Assembly: GCA_029224185.1 (NCBI GenBank)
Contig: CM055196.1
Coordinates: 7,455,427 to 7,519,426, forward strand
Direction of reading: 5' to 3'
DNA length: 64,000 nucleotides
Origin: Karalla daura
Lineage: Eukaryota; Chordata; Actinopteri; Chaetodontiformes; Leiognathidae
The notes under the pieces are model-generated. The model saw nothing but the letters and a program-made list of their open reading frames with translations. It ran no database searches and had not been told where the DNA came from. Made by a program: the position numbers and the translations under genes. Below, in pieces: positions 26,201 to 38,265 of the stretch; position 1 is the stretch's first letter, and each line of letters opens with the position of its first letter.

Positions 26201-27726
26201 CCATTATCGGGACTAAAAAGCCAGGCAAATGTAAATGCTGTTTTCTCTGTGGTAACCAGAGATAACTGGACAAAAAGACACCTGAAGCCTTTGTTTTTAC
26301 CTGGGGATGTGGCTTATAAAGAGCTCCTAGGTATGGAACATCCCAAGCTTAGAGCTTACAGATGCAGTCTCTGATCAAGGTATCAAGATGGAGAAAACAA
26401 GTTGAGACGGCCGTTGGGCATCTGCAAACAGTCCAGCTCACAGCAAATCATTGTTTTGCAACACCGTCATCAGCAGGTAAAATCAGCATAAGCACAGGTT
26501 AATGACGTAACAGCTGTGCGGTGGCCGCACCGATATTCAAAATGAGTGATTATGGATAAAATAGGAGAGGACAGATGTGACTTTATTTACTTAACTTTAA
26601 CTTCACAGCGCCAGTGCAGGCAGACGGAGCCACTTAGTCCGCCTGCTAAACCTCTACCCTTCTCCGCCCTTCAAGTTGCTTTCTGCTACACAGAAAAACA
26701 GACCAGGAATGTTTAATAACGAGTACAAACCGCGACAGTGACACAGTTACTATTTTACAGTACCCTGTGCCAGTAGTGGATTGAAGATAGATGCAAAAGA
26801 GCCGTTTCACAACACATTTAACATGCGTCAGCTGCCGGCCCCAGTGACATTAAAACGCATAATCAAAGTAACTACATAAATTGGAGACGATCAATCAGGA
26901 GAGATACAGTGATCAAGCAATAAACCCTGCCCAAAGTTGCATTTGTAAGGATCTAAACTGATGAGCTCATCCTTTCATAGCGAGCCGATACTTCTGGAAT
27001 AATAATAAGTCCTTTTCTTTGTGTTTCCATGATCAACATCCCACAACCACGTCTGAATTAGCATCCTGGATGCTGATCCAGGCTGAAAATGGTGAATGAT
27101 TGACCTGGTCACTTAAGGCCAAAATGTAAACAAGCCAGGTTTTTAAACACATGTCCCTTCAATGCACCCTGTGCACATGGACGTGATTGGTTTAGAGAAA
27201 CACAAACAAGTCAGTGTTAGTTAGCATGGGAGACATCTGTCCATCTCTGATACACGCTGCTCTTGTGGCCTTGAAATGGGGCACAGATGTGAGCAACCGT
27301 CTCAGTTTTAGAGACAAGAGGTGCAACTCTGATACAGCTCTGATGTAACTATGGTATAAATAAATGTCTTTTAATCATTCTGGCTCTAGCACGAGTTGAA
27401 TCTACAAGACGACCCTAGCTTTTCTGAAGCAGGTTTTAGGGGAAAGACCAATAGTTGGGTTTGGATGGATTCCCATTTGCTGATGTTATTACCATCTATT
27501 TCCAGCATTAGTGAGGAATTAAGGCTCCAGTGCTGTCATGTGCTCAAAACCCACAAAGGTATGTTTATAAGTGGAGTTCAGACCACTGTGTGTGTGTGTG
27601 TGCGCTTTTTATCCTTCTGGGACACGCACAGATCTTTAAACTCAAGTCTTTCGAAGACTTAAGATTAATGGCAGTGTGAAGCCTTATCGTCATATCGTCC
27701 AGCTCTGTGTGTGTTCAGGTACTCAC

Positions 27727-27798
27727 ATGTAGCGCAGGTGGGGGTTCTTGGAGAAAACGTTGGACTGGATCGTTTTCAGGTTGCTCCTCGTAATTGTC
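27727..27798 (-). CDS. ntrk3: TrkC exon 3: second leucine-rich repeat unit
   Basis: A 72-nt internal exon, phase 2 at both ends. Joined to the previous exon it reads LTITRSNLKTIQSNVF followed by SKNPHLRYI. The human TrkC equivalent, from memory, is LTIKNSGLRSIQPRAF then AKNPHLRYI: same length, with the KNPHLRYI end identical. It forms the second LRR of the ligand-binding ectodomain. The donor is AT|gtgagta. The acceptor ends tctgttgtag|GACA, and its pyrimidine tract is largely replaced by a TG-rich run (27812-27832 on the plus strand as CA), which is unusual beside a 3' splice site. As a frame-neutral exon, it could be skipped in frame. Confidence 0.95.
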
Positions 27799-27811
27799 CT
27801 ACAACAGACAA

Positions 27812-27832
27812 ACACACACACACACGCACACA
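27812..27832. repeat. Short (CA)n tract in the exon 3 acceptor
   Basis: On the transcribed strand this is a TG-rich run starting about 12 nt from the exon 3 splice acceptor, with a GC step. It takes the place of most of the polypyrimidine tract. Confidence 0.85.
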
Positions 27833-29160
27833 GAGGAGAGAGAGAGAAAGGGGGCTCTGATGAATATCTTTCAGCTCCATCACTCTGAATTATAGTCGGT
27901 TAGAGGAGGGGAGAAAAGGCAGACAGGAACACTTACCAAGGAGGACAATTCGGGCAAAGCAAAAGCAAAGCGCCAGAGTAGAAAGGCAGAACGAGAGGTA
28001 GAAAGCATCCATCTCGCAGGACCGCAAACACGAGCGATCGATTCTCGATAAATATCCAAACCAGCTGTGTGACACCTGCTAACAGCGCATGGAGGAGAGC
28101 AGGTGGGACAGCGAGGGCCTGCGGGCGATGGGCAGGTACCTTGCCCCCCCCACAGGCATCCTTCCTTTCTCTGCAAGTCCAGAAAGAGCGCCTCTATACG
28201 CTCCCTTCAGCTGAAACACATATGGGTAAATGAAGGAGTGCAGCAAAGTAATGCAAGCCGGGAACATTAAAAGACCATGGAGGTGATTCTGGACCAACCC
28301 TCTCATGGATGCCCCGGCCAGGGTTGGCTCCCACCTCGAAATTCTGTGCGAGGCAGGATGAATTTCCTTGCACTCTGTGAGTATCGCCGCCTTTCACTTT
28401 TAGTTAAGATCTCAACCCAATCGTTTAAACTTTAATTAAGGCGCAGCTGCACTGGGCGATCGCATACCTCTAAAAAGGTAGCGCCTAATCGTGTCGCTCT
28501 CTCGCACAGCGGGATGCCTTCCGCTGGCTCAGCGCCACTGAGATGCAGCCGAGCTGAAAGAACATTCCCCGGATCCACTTCCTAGTCTGGATTAGCTCCA
28601 AAATGTCTCAAGCATGTTTTTAACCACATGCCACAGAATTACTGATATCTGTCAATTAGCCTTGTATTGTTTCTCTTTTTTTTTTGTTTCTGCTTCATTT
28701 TTAGTCTGAAATAATTCCATTTGTTTACAGCAAAGTCCTAAAGCAAATCGCTGGATTAAACGTACGTACTTTGAGAGGGAGTGGTAAAATGAGTTTGACA
28801 GTCAGCCAACTGTTGTCAATTAGTGTGCTCCGCGTCTCCCACAATAGCTCCTTTGGATATGAAAGTGAAAATGAAGCTGCAGAGGAACCTGCAGCTTAGT
28901 TTTAATCAGCTAGTTGTAAGTGGGCGAGGAGCCAGTGTCTGTGCCCAGCTGGAGGGTTGGAGCCGTTCCATGGATCAGTGGAAGTGCCGCAGCACCTCCT
29001 CACAATCAGCGCAGCGTACGTCCGCCGTCTCCTCTCCTCCCCTCCTCCTTTTTAAAGTTTTTATTTGCTATCCCGTGCAGCCGCCAGACAGAGAACCTGC
29101 CGTATGTCATGTTCTCGCCCAGGAGGAATGCAGGTGTGGAGAACGTGAAGCCCAGCATGT

Positions 29161-29305
29161 TGATATTCATTATGCAGCTGGCTACGACTGGTAACGAAAA
29201 AAAACAAAAAAAGATCAAGTTTATCCTCCCCAACAAATCCGGTTTTGGCCGTGAGGGAGCGGCTGTAATGTGAAGTGATTTCAATCTGATTGTCTGATAT
29301 TGATC
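29161..29305 (+). repeat. Paired noncoding segment, copy 1 (intron 2)
   Basis: Shares with 30798-30966 an identical 18-mer TGATATTCATTATGCAGC, then after about 50 bases ATCAAGTTTATCC, then GGCCGTG, GGCTG.AATGT.AAGTGAT, TTGAT-like and TATTGATC blocks in the same order and spacing. The two copies are about 1.64 kb apart in direct orientation and flank exon 2. The origin is unknown: a local duplication of a regulatory element or two copies of an unrecognised repeat. Confidence 0.7.
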
Positions 29306-30168
29306 GCCCAACAGGAAGTCGGGCGCTGAATGCGGATTGGCATCATTAAAGTCTCCACGGTTGACGATGTTCGTCACTCTTTTTGGATATTTGTTTATTC
29401 CATCTTTCTGATAAAGAGGCCAGCCAATCGGATTTCTCCATTTTCCATCAGAATCATGTGGCGCTCATTGATTAAACTCTTGACTGAACAGGAAACTGAA
29501 TCCCCGCTGTCTTGTTTACAGCCACTAAGCTCTGTGGTTCACACAGTTTTAACGTTTGGCGGCTTCCTGAAGGAGGCGTGTCGCTTACGTAGCGTAATCG
29601 CCCCTGGAAGTTCGCCCCGCCTCCCCCGGCTCATCTTGGATGCGTTTTATGGTCTGAACCTCGTTGTTATGTTTTTATGGAGTCCTTATCAGCGAGAGGG
29701 GAATAAAACCTGCCCAGCGGCCGATGCACAGACACATCCCAACCACAGTGAAGATGCATTGGCTGTTTTATTCACCACCATTGTTATATCATTTACAAAA
29801 TATATATATTTTAAAATCCTTGTTCGCATACACTGTCTGTATTGTAGAAATCTATAGAAGTCAATGTTAAATGTTAAAACCAGCCGATATGTTTTTTGCT
29901 GAAATGTGTGTGTGTGTTGATGTTTCACCTGTTTTTTATCTAAATTCAGCAGCACCTGAGCAGGTGACTTAGAACTGACTGGCTGTACCTCCTGAATCGC
30001 CACTTTCTGCAAAGGTGCACCAGATGATGAAAACACATCACATAAATGGAAATAGGTTTGACTTAAATGTGAGGAGGTTTTCACCGATTCACTGAAAGCG
30101 CTGGTTCTCTTTGAGGTGACCAGGCTCAACGTGAGCTAAACCTTGACCCAGAGCGAGTTGCCACTTAC

Positions 30169-30243
30169 AGCCTCTGTAAGCCGGTGTAGAGCTCCATGTC
30201 CATCATCTTCAAGGTCGGATGTCCGATCCAGTTCTCGATGTGT
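30169..30243 (-). CDS. ntrk3: TrkC exon 2: first leucine-rich repeat unit
   Basis: A 75-nt internal exon, phase 2 at both ends. Joined to the exon at 59998-60248 it reads I-HIENWIGHPTLKMM and continues DMELYTGLQRL, very close to the human TrkC segment recalled as HIENW...DMELYTGLQKL. TrkA and TrkB are much less similar here, which makes this the most diagnostic exon for the gene identity. The acceptor is a good polypyrimidine tract ending ttttcccag|ACAC; the donor is CT|gtaagtgg. It encodes the first LRR of the extracellular domain. No frame-open track is needed: the exon is recognised from splice sites, phase and protein similarity. The length is a multiple of three, so skipping would remove one repeat without a frameshift. 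The exon is flanked on both sides by a related noncoding segment (29161-29305 and 30798-30966). Confidence 0.95.
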
Positions 30244-30459
30244 CTGGGAAAAGCAGAGCAGGGAAGACAAATTACCAGGCTTGCATTTCACAAACACTGT
30301 CTTTTAATTAATCTGCAGATTATTTTCTAAATTAATCAATGTCGGAAAATAATGGACCATGTCACTCACATTTTGGGATTTACTTAGAGAGTATAAAGCG
30401 CGCGAGTATGAGTTATGTGCAACCATCAGTCCACCCTGATCACATACAGTTTATAGCTG

Positions 30460-30566
30460 GCCATCCATCTTTGTACCTGATGGCATCATGCAGTAGCACA
30501 CATGTCCAGCGCACACAGGATGAAGGCAGAGAATACACTCTAGACAGGTGACCAGTTCATCACATG

Positions 30567-30607
<41 letters not shown>

Positions 30608-30660
30608 AGTGATGCTCACTCTCACACCTAGAAGCAATTTAGAGTCCCTTGACAACCTCT
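30460..30660 (-). repeat. Dispersed repeat copy containing a CA tract
   Basis: Reverse-oriented copy: CCATCCATC start, GAATACACTCTAGACAGG, CAGTTCATCACATGGCAC, then an expanded CA run (30568-30606) and CAATTTAGAGTCCCTTG. The microsatellite grew inside the repeat. It lies about 220 bp upstream of exon 2. Confidence 0.7.
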
Positions 30661-30797
30661 CAATTTCCATCAGATCCGCATATAAAACACTGACAAAATA
30701 TATTAAACACAATGACACACAAGCAAGAAGCAGAGTGAAACAAGGTGATTAAGAATTGACCGTCTCCGGGAACCCAGCCAGTTAGAGCTGACAGGAC

Positions 30798-30966
30798 TGA
30801 TATTCATTATGCAGCAGGCCTGCTTGCAAAGAAACTAAAAAGTACAAATCAAGTTTATCCACCGCACCAAATTATTCAAATCTGTATCTAGGAGGGCTTG
30901 GCCGTGTCAGCTGAGGGGAACAGCTGGAATGTAAAGTGATCTCAGTTTGATGGTCTCCTATTGATC
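30798..30966 (+). repeat. Paired noncoding segment, copy 2 (intron 1)
   Basis: Second copy of the segment at 29161-29305, on the other side of exon 2. It lies about 550 bp upstream of the exon in gene direction. Colinear identical blocks include TGATATTCATTATGCAGC (from 30798) and ATCAAGTTTATCC (from 30848). Confidence 0.7.
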
Positions 30967-31814
30967 AGCTATCAACAATTAAATGTGGAGATTTCACAGC
31001 CTGATTTGAACTTCTGGATTTGTAACGGTGACACATTTATTCTGACAGCAAATCTGTCTACATCTACGAGCAGTTAATTTTGTCTTGAATTGTCCTATTT
31101 ACCTCTCCATAGCTGTGGTTGTAGTTGTAGTAACTTCCTAACATGGCATTGAATGTGATCCTGATTCTAAGCGTCCCCAAGCTTGTGCAGTCAAAAAAAA
31201 ACAAACAAAACAACAACCTCCATCCCTGCAGGCTGTCTGCGCACAACGTAACCTGTTAACACCGATGTGGTTTCCTCACAATTTCAGCACTCGTGTCGGT
31301 GTGGTGCGACTCCACTGGCCACTGAGGTTTGTTGGCTGTGAAAGTTTGTAGTTTGGCCTTGTGGGAGCCCGGCAGCAGAAACAGGAGAGTGGCCCATTTT
31401 GAATCCAGCAGTGGATGGCAAGGAATCAAAACATGCAAATCACATCACACTGAACATCTGTTTCCCCCAGAGACCTCCTTCTGGCCCTGACTGTGCAAGT
31501 GTGTGTCTGTGTGTGTGCCTGTGTGTGTGTGTGTGTGCGCATGTTTGTGTGTTTACACTCCTCTCTGTGCTTTTGGTTACAAAGTTATGCATGGAAAGAT
31601 CAGTGCGAGGTGTTGTTTGTCCATCTGTCTTCCTGGAATTGATTCATCACTGAAACACCTTTGCATATTTACTCTCTCTCTCTCTCTCCCCCACTCTCCC
31701 TCTCTCGTCCTTGTGCCATCCGTGAACACATAACCACACACATATTGTTACTAAATGGACATGCGCACCATGCAAAAAACAAAAATAGACTTCGGGTCTA
31801 CAGCGCATTGAATG

Positions 31815-32040
31815 TTCAATGAACTGGTCCTTAAAGCACATTTCTGGCCTTCATGGGCACTCAAAGCACTTCACAGACCCGGGTCACATTGACTCCCATT
31901 CACACGCTGGTGGCAGCAGCTACACTACACCGTCCATCTGCTCGACCAGCAGCTTCACCGTTCACACGCATCCGTACACTGATGACACAGCACCAGAGAG
32001 GCAGCGTCGGGTTAAACAAACTTCAGCTATGACCCCCCTC
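31815..32040 (+). repeat. Probable dispersed fish repeat fragment
   Basis: Contains CACTCAAAGCACTTCACAGA, CATTGACTCCCATTCACACG, GCTGGTGGCAGCAGCTAC and CGTACACTGATGACACAGC, a layout I recognise from many fish loci. The family name is not assigned and boundaries are approximate. Confidence 0.45.
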
Positions 32041-32529
32041 AGAGTCTCAGCTTTTATCAATCCTCCGGAAAAATATTGCAGCTGAATGTCCTCATGTGTT
32101 TGATGAGAGATGAACCAGTGAACGTGAGTGGTGGCTGGCGCAGCAGCGTCTCTATCCAGACGCCTGCTATGAATATTTGATGGAGTTTTATGAATAAATC
32201 AGTAATTTTGAAAAAAAAAAAAAAAAGTCTAGACGTCAGCGACACTGGCGGCTAATTTAAGACGGCGTGTCCACTTGAAGCATCTGTCCCGTCTGGGAAA
32301 TATGTCGCGGATGCTGACGACTGAGAAGTCATTTACAAAACAGTTGCTTCAGTTGCTTCACCTGACTAAGTGTTTTGTCAAGTGACTTATGTTTCCAAAC
32401 AAGGAGGCGGACATACGACACCACATCGCCGCCTCTGTTTTGCATTAAAACAGAATAAAGGAATTACTGTGAACTCACAGTGTGTGAATCCATTTTTCAG
32501 CCTCTGAACATAGCCAGGGGCCACGTAGT

Positions 32530-32778
32530 ATTGGAACTGTTAGCACTGTGCTGGTTAGCAGAGAGAACAGCCTGGGTTCAATCCCCAGGTCGGACCAAGG
32601 GACTTCCTCTGTCTGCTTTTCTCACTTCCTAAGGGTCTGTGCGTGTGTGTGTGTGCCTTGTGATGGACTGGTGACCTGTCCGTTCCCCATGTGTGCTGGG
32701 CTCCAGTTGACCCCTGTGGTGCTGCTGAGATGTAAAGCAGGTAAGATGATGGATAGACGGATGGATGGATGAGTTAAG
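32530..32778 (+). repeat. tRNA-like-headed dispersed repeat with (ATGG)n tail
   Basis: The most complete copy of the repeat family in the window. The head reads TTAGCACTGTGCTGG...GGGTTCAATCCCC (B-box-like motif at 32575-32584), followed by the body (GTGATGGACTGGTGACCTGT at about 32660-32681, then a GTGTGCTGGGCTCCAG stretch) and an ATGGATAGACGGATGGATGG tail. Many fish genomes carry this element; its tRNA-like head suggests mobilisation by LINE machinery. Confidence 0.75.
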
Positions 32779-34019
32779 ACTTCGAAACTGTATTGTAAGA
32801 CTTGTTCATTTTGAGCTGTGTGAACAGCGTGAACGTGCACAGTGCTGAATGGCACTGTCTGCCCCCGAGGGCCTGCTGATTGACGAATTGAACAACAGAG
32901 AGGTTATCCATTTCAAAGTCTAAACAGTCAATACCACACTAATTACTGGTCTTACTGGACATCCACACACACACACACACATACAAGTATAAATGCTTTT
33001 GATATAATCACTGTAGTATAAAAAAATACATGCACAAATACTTTGAATTCAGCTTCCATTGGGATCTCTCTGTATGGGGGCTTTCTGCACACTCACTATA
33101 GCAGCTTATCATCTCTGAATAAAAAATCACTCACTTGTAGAATGGCCAGTGTCAGAAAAGGAGCTTTGCTTCATAATAAATCAAATCCTCTCTGCTTGCA
33201 GCAACAAACTTGCCTTTTCTGCATAGATTACAGTAGGGACTGAGCACGCTGCAGCCTTCTTGAAATACAGGTCACATCAGCAAGCAGCCGCGGCAGAAGC
33301 AAACCAAACTTACTCTGAGAGGAGACTGTATAAATGGAAACCTCCTTATTCCACTTGGAATGAGCTGTGGATTTATTATCAGTCACTCAAAAAACAACTG
33401 TGACAAATAGAAGCTATTTAGAACTGTAAGCGAGCAGCTGGGGATATTTATGGCCTCTAGAGGATGATAGATAATGTTTTTGTTGACCCTCTGACAATCC
33501 CTCTGACAGCATCAACAGGCTAAAATTAAAACCTGAAACTAAAAACTACAAGACAGGCTGAGCATTCATGCTTGTTGTTGCTACTTAAACCAAGAAGGTG
33601 AACGCTGTCTCCATTATCTAAAATGAGAGGCAGTTTTAACGTGATATCTATTACAACCAAGACCTGTGCAGTCTGGTCCGTGACACTGCATATAGGCATA
33701 GACAGATGTCAGTGTGTAACTGCAAGGTTTCACATGTCACTCAATAGCTGCTTTGTTGTCCTGAATAGAAACCACGTACCAGCCGTGGACGTGGAGAAAG
33801 GACTTGATCCACTATGGCTGTTGACCTCTAATCCAGTAGGCTTCTTCAGTTTTGACTGGGGTGGTGAGGAAACCTCAGGAGTGAAGTCGCTGTTAACAAC
33901 AGTAATTCAGACACCCGAGGTCTTCAAGAATCTAAAGGTCCAAATCACAGCGACAACTCAACAAGGAGAATATGTACTGATATCTATGATGCTGAAAGGC
34001 TGTCACGTGGTGAAAAGTT

Positions 34020-34275
34020 TTCCTTAAAAGGGACATATCATGCAAAACTCACTTTTCTGTTACTTTAGTAGGTATATTTGCATATCTGGAGTACCTCCCG
34101 ACCCCTAAAACGTTTTGAAAAAGTTTCGAATGTTGGATGTGCTAAACGCATGTTAAAATCCACAACTTTGACAAGAGTATTTGTTTTTAGTGACTTTTGT
34201 CATATCAAACCCTAAAATCTGTGATTTCATCATCAGTCCATATGTGAATTGCACAGCAAAAAGTCAGAAATTCAC
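34020..34275 (+). repeat. Possible dispersed repeat (GGGACATATCATGCAAAA type)
   Basis: Starts AAAAGGGACATATCATGCAA and contains AGCAAAAAGTCAGAAATTCAC near its end; it resembles a short interspersed sequence found widely in fish. Identification is by memory of the opening motif only. Confidence 0.4.
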
Positions 34276-34334
34276 AGATTCACGTTAAATCCTTACATCC
34301 AATTCCAACCACACTTGAAAAACGAGCATGTTTA

Positions 34335-34492
34335 GGCCGACTGAAGACTCTAAATTGCCTATTGATGTGAGTGTAAGAGACCTGTCGAGGATGTATTCCC
34401 TGCCTTACCCTATGTGCACTACAGATAGGCTCCAACAGACCCTCTCGACTCCTGTGGGTCCTGAGTGTATAAGATAACACATAGATGGATGA
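34335..34492 (+). repeat. Dispersed repeat fragment with ATGGATG tail
   Basis: Degenerate plus-strand copy of the same family: CTCTAAATTGCC, then GAGACCTGTCGAGGATGTATTCCCTGCC in diverged form, AGATAGGCTCCAACAG, and an ATAGATGGATGA tail. Confidence 0.7.
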
Positions 34493-35589
34493 GTTCTCCG
34501 GCAAATAATGTAAGGAAACGTGGCCAAGGCCCTTCGATGAACTAAATGGTCACCATGTAGTGTGTTGCATGCAGCAAATGCTGCTTGTTGAAAGATTGCA
34601 TTCAGAGGGAACGACTGACACAGAGCCAATTAGAGCAACCAGCGAAACCAAATGAGGACAGTTCAGATTTGTCCGAGCTGACACACCGTGTGCCTCCATA
34701 ATTGCACTGAATGCAAGTCTTCATTTTTCTGTTTGTTTTGAGAGCGGGTCTTCATCGAGGTAATGGTTTTCTGTGTCTGAGCTGAGCAGGGCAGATCAGT
34801 GAAGAAAGCCTTCCCTCCGCCGGTCCGGACCCTGCGACTCCGGGGCTCTGCCTCTTGTCTGTGCGGAGCAGAGCAGCAAAGGGCAGCTCCGGTCTGTCGG
34901 GCCGTGGATGGAATGGCAAGTCGGACATGACGAACACAAGTTCGGCGACGCTCGCGCGTTGTCTCTGCGTCTCCAGGTCTGCAGTCTGTAGCCGGGGTTT
35001 CACAGTCATTTACATAAAGCCTACAAGCGGAGCACACAAAAACCCCTTGTGCCAACATCAGTTGTCTTCTGTGTCAACAGCGACATGCACGACATGCAGA
35101 TCGCTGCCACGGCAAAATGAACCGCAGTCACCGAGGCTGCGCGCGGCGTCTTATTAGAGCCCAGGGAACAACACTGTCATCTCAAGTATGCAATATTGTG
35201 ATATAGTGAAAATAAAAAACTAATTAAAGCCATATTTTATCAGCCGGGCTCAAAGCAGTGCGCAGCTCCGCACTGCAATAGCACGCACGGAGTGAGATGT
35301 TCAGAGCTGACTGATGTAGTATACTGCAAACTGCCGTGATTAATACGAGGCACTACATTAAAAAAGAATGATAATTTAGGCTTGTAACATCATGCTTCAA
35401 ATATCGGAGACTGGAAAACATTCAGTTTCTCCGAGAGCGGCTTCTGGCCTCATAATAATCCAGAAACTGCAGTCACGGGATTGTTTATGCTCAACCACTG
35501 CCTGCTGGTATCTGGTAAACACTCATGTGCTACAGTACAACATCCCTTCAGGATTGTGAAAGGTGTAAAGGTCAGCAGTACTGTGCCCC

Positions 35590-35800
35590 CTATCCATCCA
35601 TCCATCTATCCATCCATTATCATACTAGCTTAACAGTGTCACAGGGAAGTGTATCTCCAGGGGACATGGGGCAAAGCCAGGGAATACACTCCGGACAGGT
35701 CGCCAGTCCATCACAGGGTGCACATACAAACACACACACACCATTTACTCTCAAGCTCACACCTATAGTAGGAGCAATGTAGAGACTCAAACTGACCTTA
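35590..35800 (-). repeat. Dispersed repeat copy, reverse orientation
   Basis: (CCAT)n start (35592-35617), then GGAATACACTCCGGACAGG, CGCCAGTCCATCACAGGG, CCATTTACTCTCAAGCTC and GGAGCAATGTAGAGACTC. Same family as 9648-9945. Confidence 0.72.
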
Positions 35801-36439
35801 TTATGCCATGGCAGTTACAAAAACAAGGTTTCAGCAGAGCCCCTGCCTGGTCAAATAGCCATATATTTCCAGTTACCATTTTCCACATTTCTCTTCCACT
35901 CCAGCACACGCTAAATTGCTACAGTATGACTAATCTGTGTGTTTGTTAGCTGGAGATCACAAAATAAAAACCTACTCAAGCACTGATGGCAGAGTGACGC
36001 ACATAAGAGCGGAGCTGAATCACAGGTTGAAGCCGGAGACCGTTTTACTTGTACAGTTGTTGCACCTGAGTGGAGCTGTTTGCTCTTGTCAATCATACAA
36101 GAGCAGTCGTCAAGCAAGAAAAGATGAAAACAATGAATCTGCCTGCAACCAAACGTCCTCACCGTAGCCACGGACCAAAAAGAGTCAGTCGTGTTGTGGC
36201 AGTACGTAGATGGAGGCAGGGTAAGCTGATGTGCCTCCCACGTTATGTTCCGTGTTATGGAGACTACAACACAACACTGTTTGCTGGTCGTAAAGGATTG
36301 GATGAGGAGAGGGAATGACAGGGGATGTAAATCAAAGCACAAGCTTGTCATTCACCATCAAAGTCTGTAATTAATCATCAGTTGTTGCATGGATGAAGTT
36401 CAAACCCGCAACAGATTTTTGATTTTTCACCACAACTGA

Positions 36440-36499
36440 CCCATCCCTCCGCCCCTCCCCCCCTCCTCTCTTGCTCCCCATCTCCCCCTCCCCCCTCCG
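36440..36499 (-). other. C-rich tract; G-quadruplex-type motif on the minus strand
   Basis: CCC-AT-CCC-TCCG-CCCC-T-C7, followed after a gap by more C runs. The G runs fall on the ntrk3 sense strand, so the structure could form in the pre-mRNA. Confidence 0.65.
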
Positions 36500-38265
36500 C
36501 TCTCTTTCCTTCCTGATCTTGGCAGTGTGTGAAGAGTCAGACCTCTCACCCACACAAACCATCAATGTTTGCCTGCCAGGACAGAGAAGGAACTGCAACA
36601 TTACAGCAGCCTCCTACGCACCCTGCCTCCAAAGTGTACGGGCTGCGTGGATGGAGGTGAGGAGAGGGGAAGTGATGATGCTCGCTGAGAGGAAAATAGA
36701 ACAAAGGACCAAGACAGAGGCTTACAGGTGGTTTTCACTCCCAGACCAGAATCATTAGAGAGAACAACTACCTAAAACACCTACTCAAAGAATTTCTCTC
36801 ATACCGGGACAATGAGGGAGTTACAGGATATTACAGCTTGGACAGGCATCACACTGCAGGCAGACCGAACACTTGTAGATTCGATGTTTCTCTGTGGCCT
36901 TGCCTCAGTCACAGGAGCATAAGAAATGGGCTGAACAATTGCAAGGAATTAAAATGCTGTCAGTTACCAGGTCTGACTCTGGATCTGATCAAAATGCTCA
37001 CTGGAGAAGTCCAGGAGGAAGAATTCCATGCACATCCTGCTTTGATGAGACCTCTGGGAACGCACCACAGGGATTTCATATTCCAGTCAGGTCTGCATGT
37101 GAATACCTCAGAATCCCCCAGAAGGAGCTGGAGGTCATACAGAGGCAAGGGAGAGGCGTGTTTGGGCTTAGCCTGCTTTACCTGGGTGTAATGTTTACAG
37201 TTTGAACCTGGTTTAATGTTAAAATGCAGCCCGACACGGATTAGTGAAGGGAAATGAACGTATAGACAGCAATATCAAGATTACATCATCTAATCCCTAT
37301 TTCTCCATTATTATGCTGATGCTAATCTCACAGCTATGCTTAATACAGTACATGGAGGCCGTGTTGTGCTGTGCAGCTAGACCGAGGAGCGACTGAGGCG
37401 CCACACAGTCAGAGCACCAAAGTTTTCAATTCTTTTCTTTCGTCCCATTTTCCCAGAGATCATCGCTTTGCCACTTGTAATGAAGCCAACGCTGAATGTG
37501 TTTCTTCCACTTGAAGAAGTAGAAGAATCTCTCACAACTACATTACTGAATAGTGCAGTGACGCACAAAAAGAGGAACAGGAAACACGAAGAGGCAAAAA
37601 CGGAACATAAATGCAGTCTGCACAGGATTTCACGTAAACATCATTTTGTGCCAGAGCCTAAATTGTGCCTCTTTTCTCGGCTTGGCACAAACACGCTTGT
37701 ATGGTGCCAGAAAATTACCAAACTGTCAGACAAAAAAAATAGGTATTTGCCTGAAGAAAAATTGTGTAAAAACTGTTTGCCCTTGGGCTGGCTTTGCAAT
37801 GGCAGGATCATATGTCTTGAGTGTATTTAGCATTTTTTTCTTCTTTTGGTTACACATATTGGATTTTCCCCAAAGCAAAGTACATCTGTACATTTCTCCA
37901 TCATCATTGAAATTCTAGGTAAATTTAATACGATTTGTGTTGGCTGCGTTCTGCTCCGCTTTTCTGCATGAATGTGTATGCTCTGCATGTGTCCTTCAGA
38001 AATCCCTTACCAAATCTGACCCCCGGCCCAACCCCCCATCCCCACCCACCCACCCTCTCTCTCTGCCCCTCACTCTCTCTCTAATGCCTCCCCTCCTCGC
38101 TGTTTCCCAAGCCACTTATGTATTCACACTCGCTGAAAGCCAACCTGTCATTAAAGGAAAGAAAGGCCTCCTGGGGCTAACTAGCAGCTCCCACCATCTT
38201 CAGCTATCACACACTGTTTACATTCAGACGTACAGCAGGAACAGGAAGAGCTAGAGAGGGAGTGT

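Larger units (their letters stand above)
10542..27726 (-). other. ntrk3: ntrk3 intron 3 (about 17.2 kb)
   Basis: This intron holds the longest perfect microsatellite of the window ((TG)42 at 22525-22608), two LINE remnants (around 19.7 kb and 20.9-21.5 kb), two fragments of the (ATGG)n-tailed repeat, a strong G-quadruplex motif (18370-18393) and several other CA tracts. Long repeat-free stretches (about 13.0-15.5 and 24.6-26.5 kb) may contain conserved elements, but nothing specific can be named. Confidence 0.88.
27799..30168 (-). other. ntrk3: ntrk3 intron 2 (about 2.4 kb)
   Basis: A short intron between two LRR exons. It contains one copy (29161-29305) of a segment that recurs upstream of exon 2, and an otherwise ordinary sequence with a 175-codon plus-strand open frame (29330-29857) that I do not consider a gene. 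Confidence 0.9.

Noticed and set aside
29330..29857. 175-codon plus-strand open frame in intron 2
   Set aside because: No recognisable domain, mixed composition, opposite to ntrk3 and between two of its exons; no splice or promoter support. Most likely chance.
33623..34027. 134-codon plus-strand open frame
   Set aside because: Not recognised as any protein; no splice signals identified and it runs into a likely repeat at 34020. Kept as noncoding.
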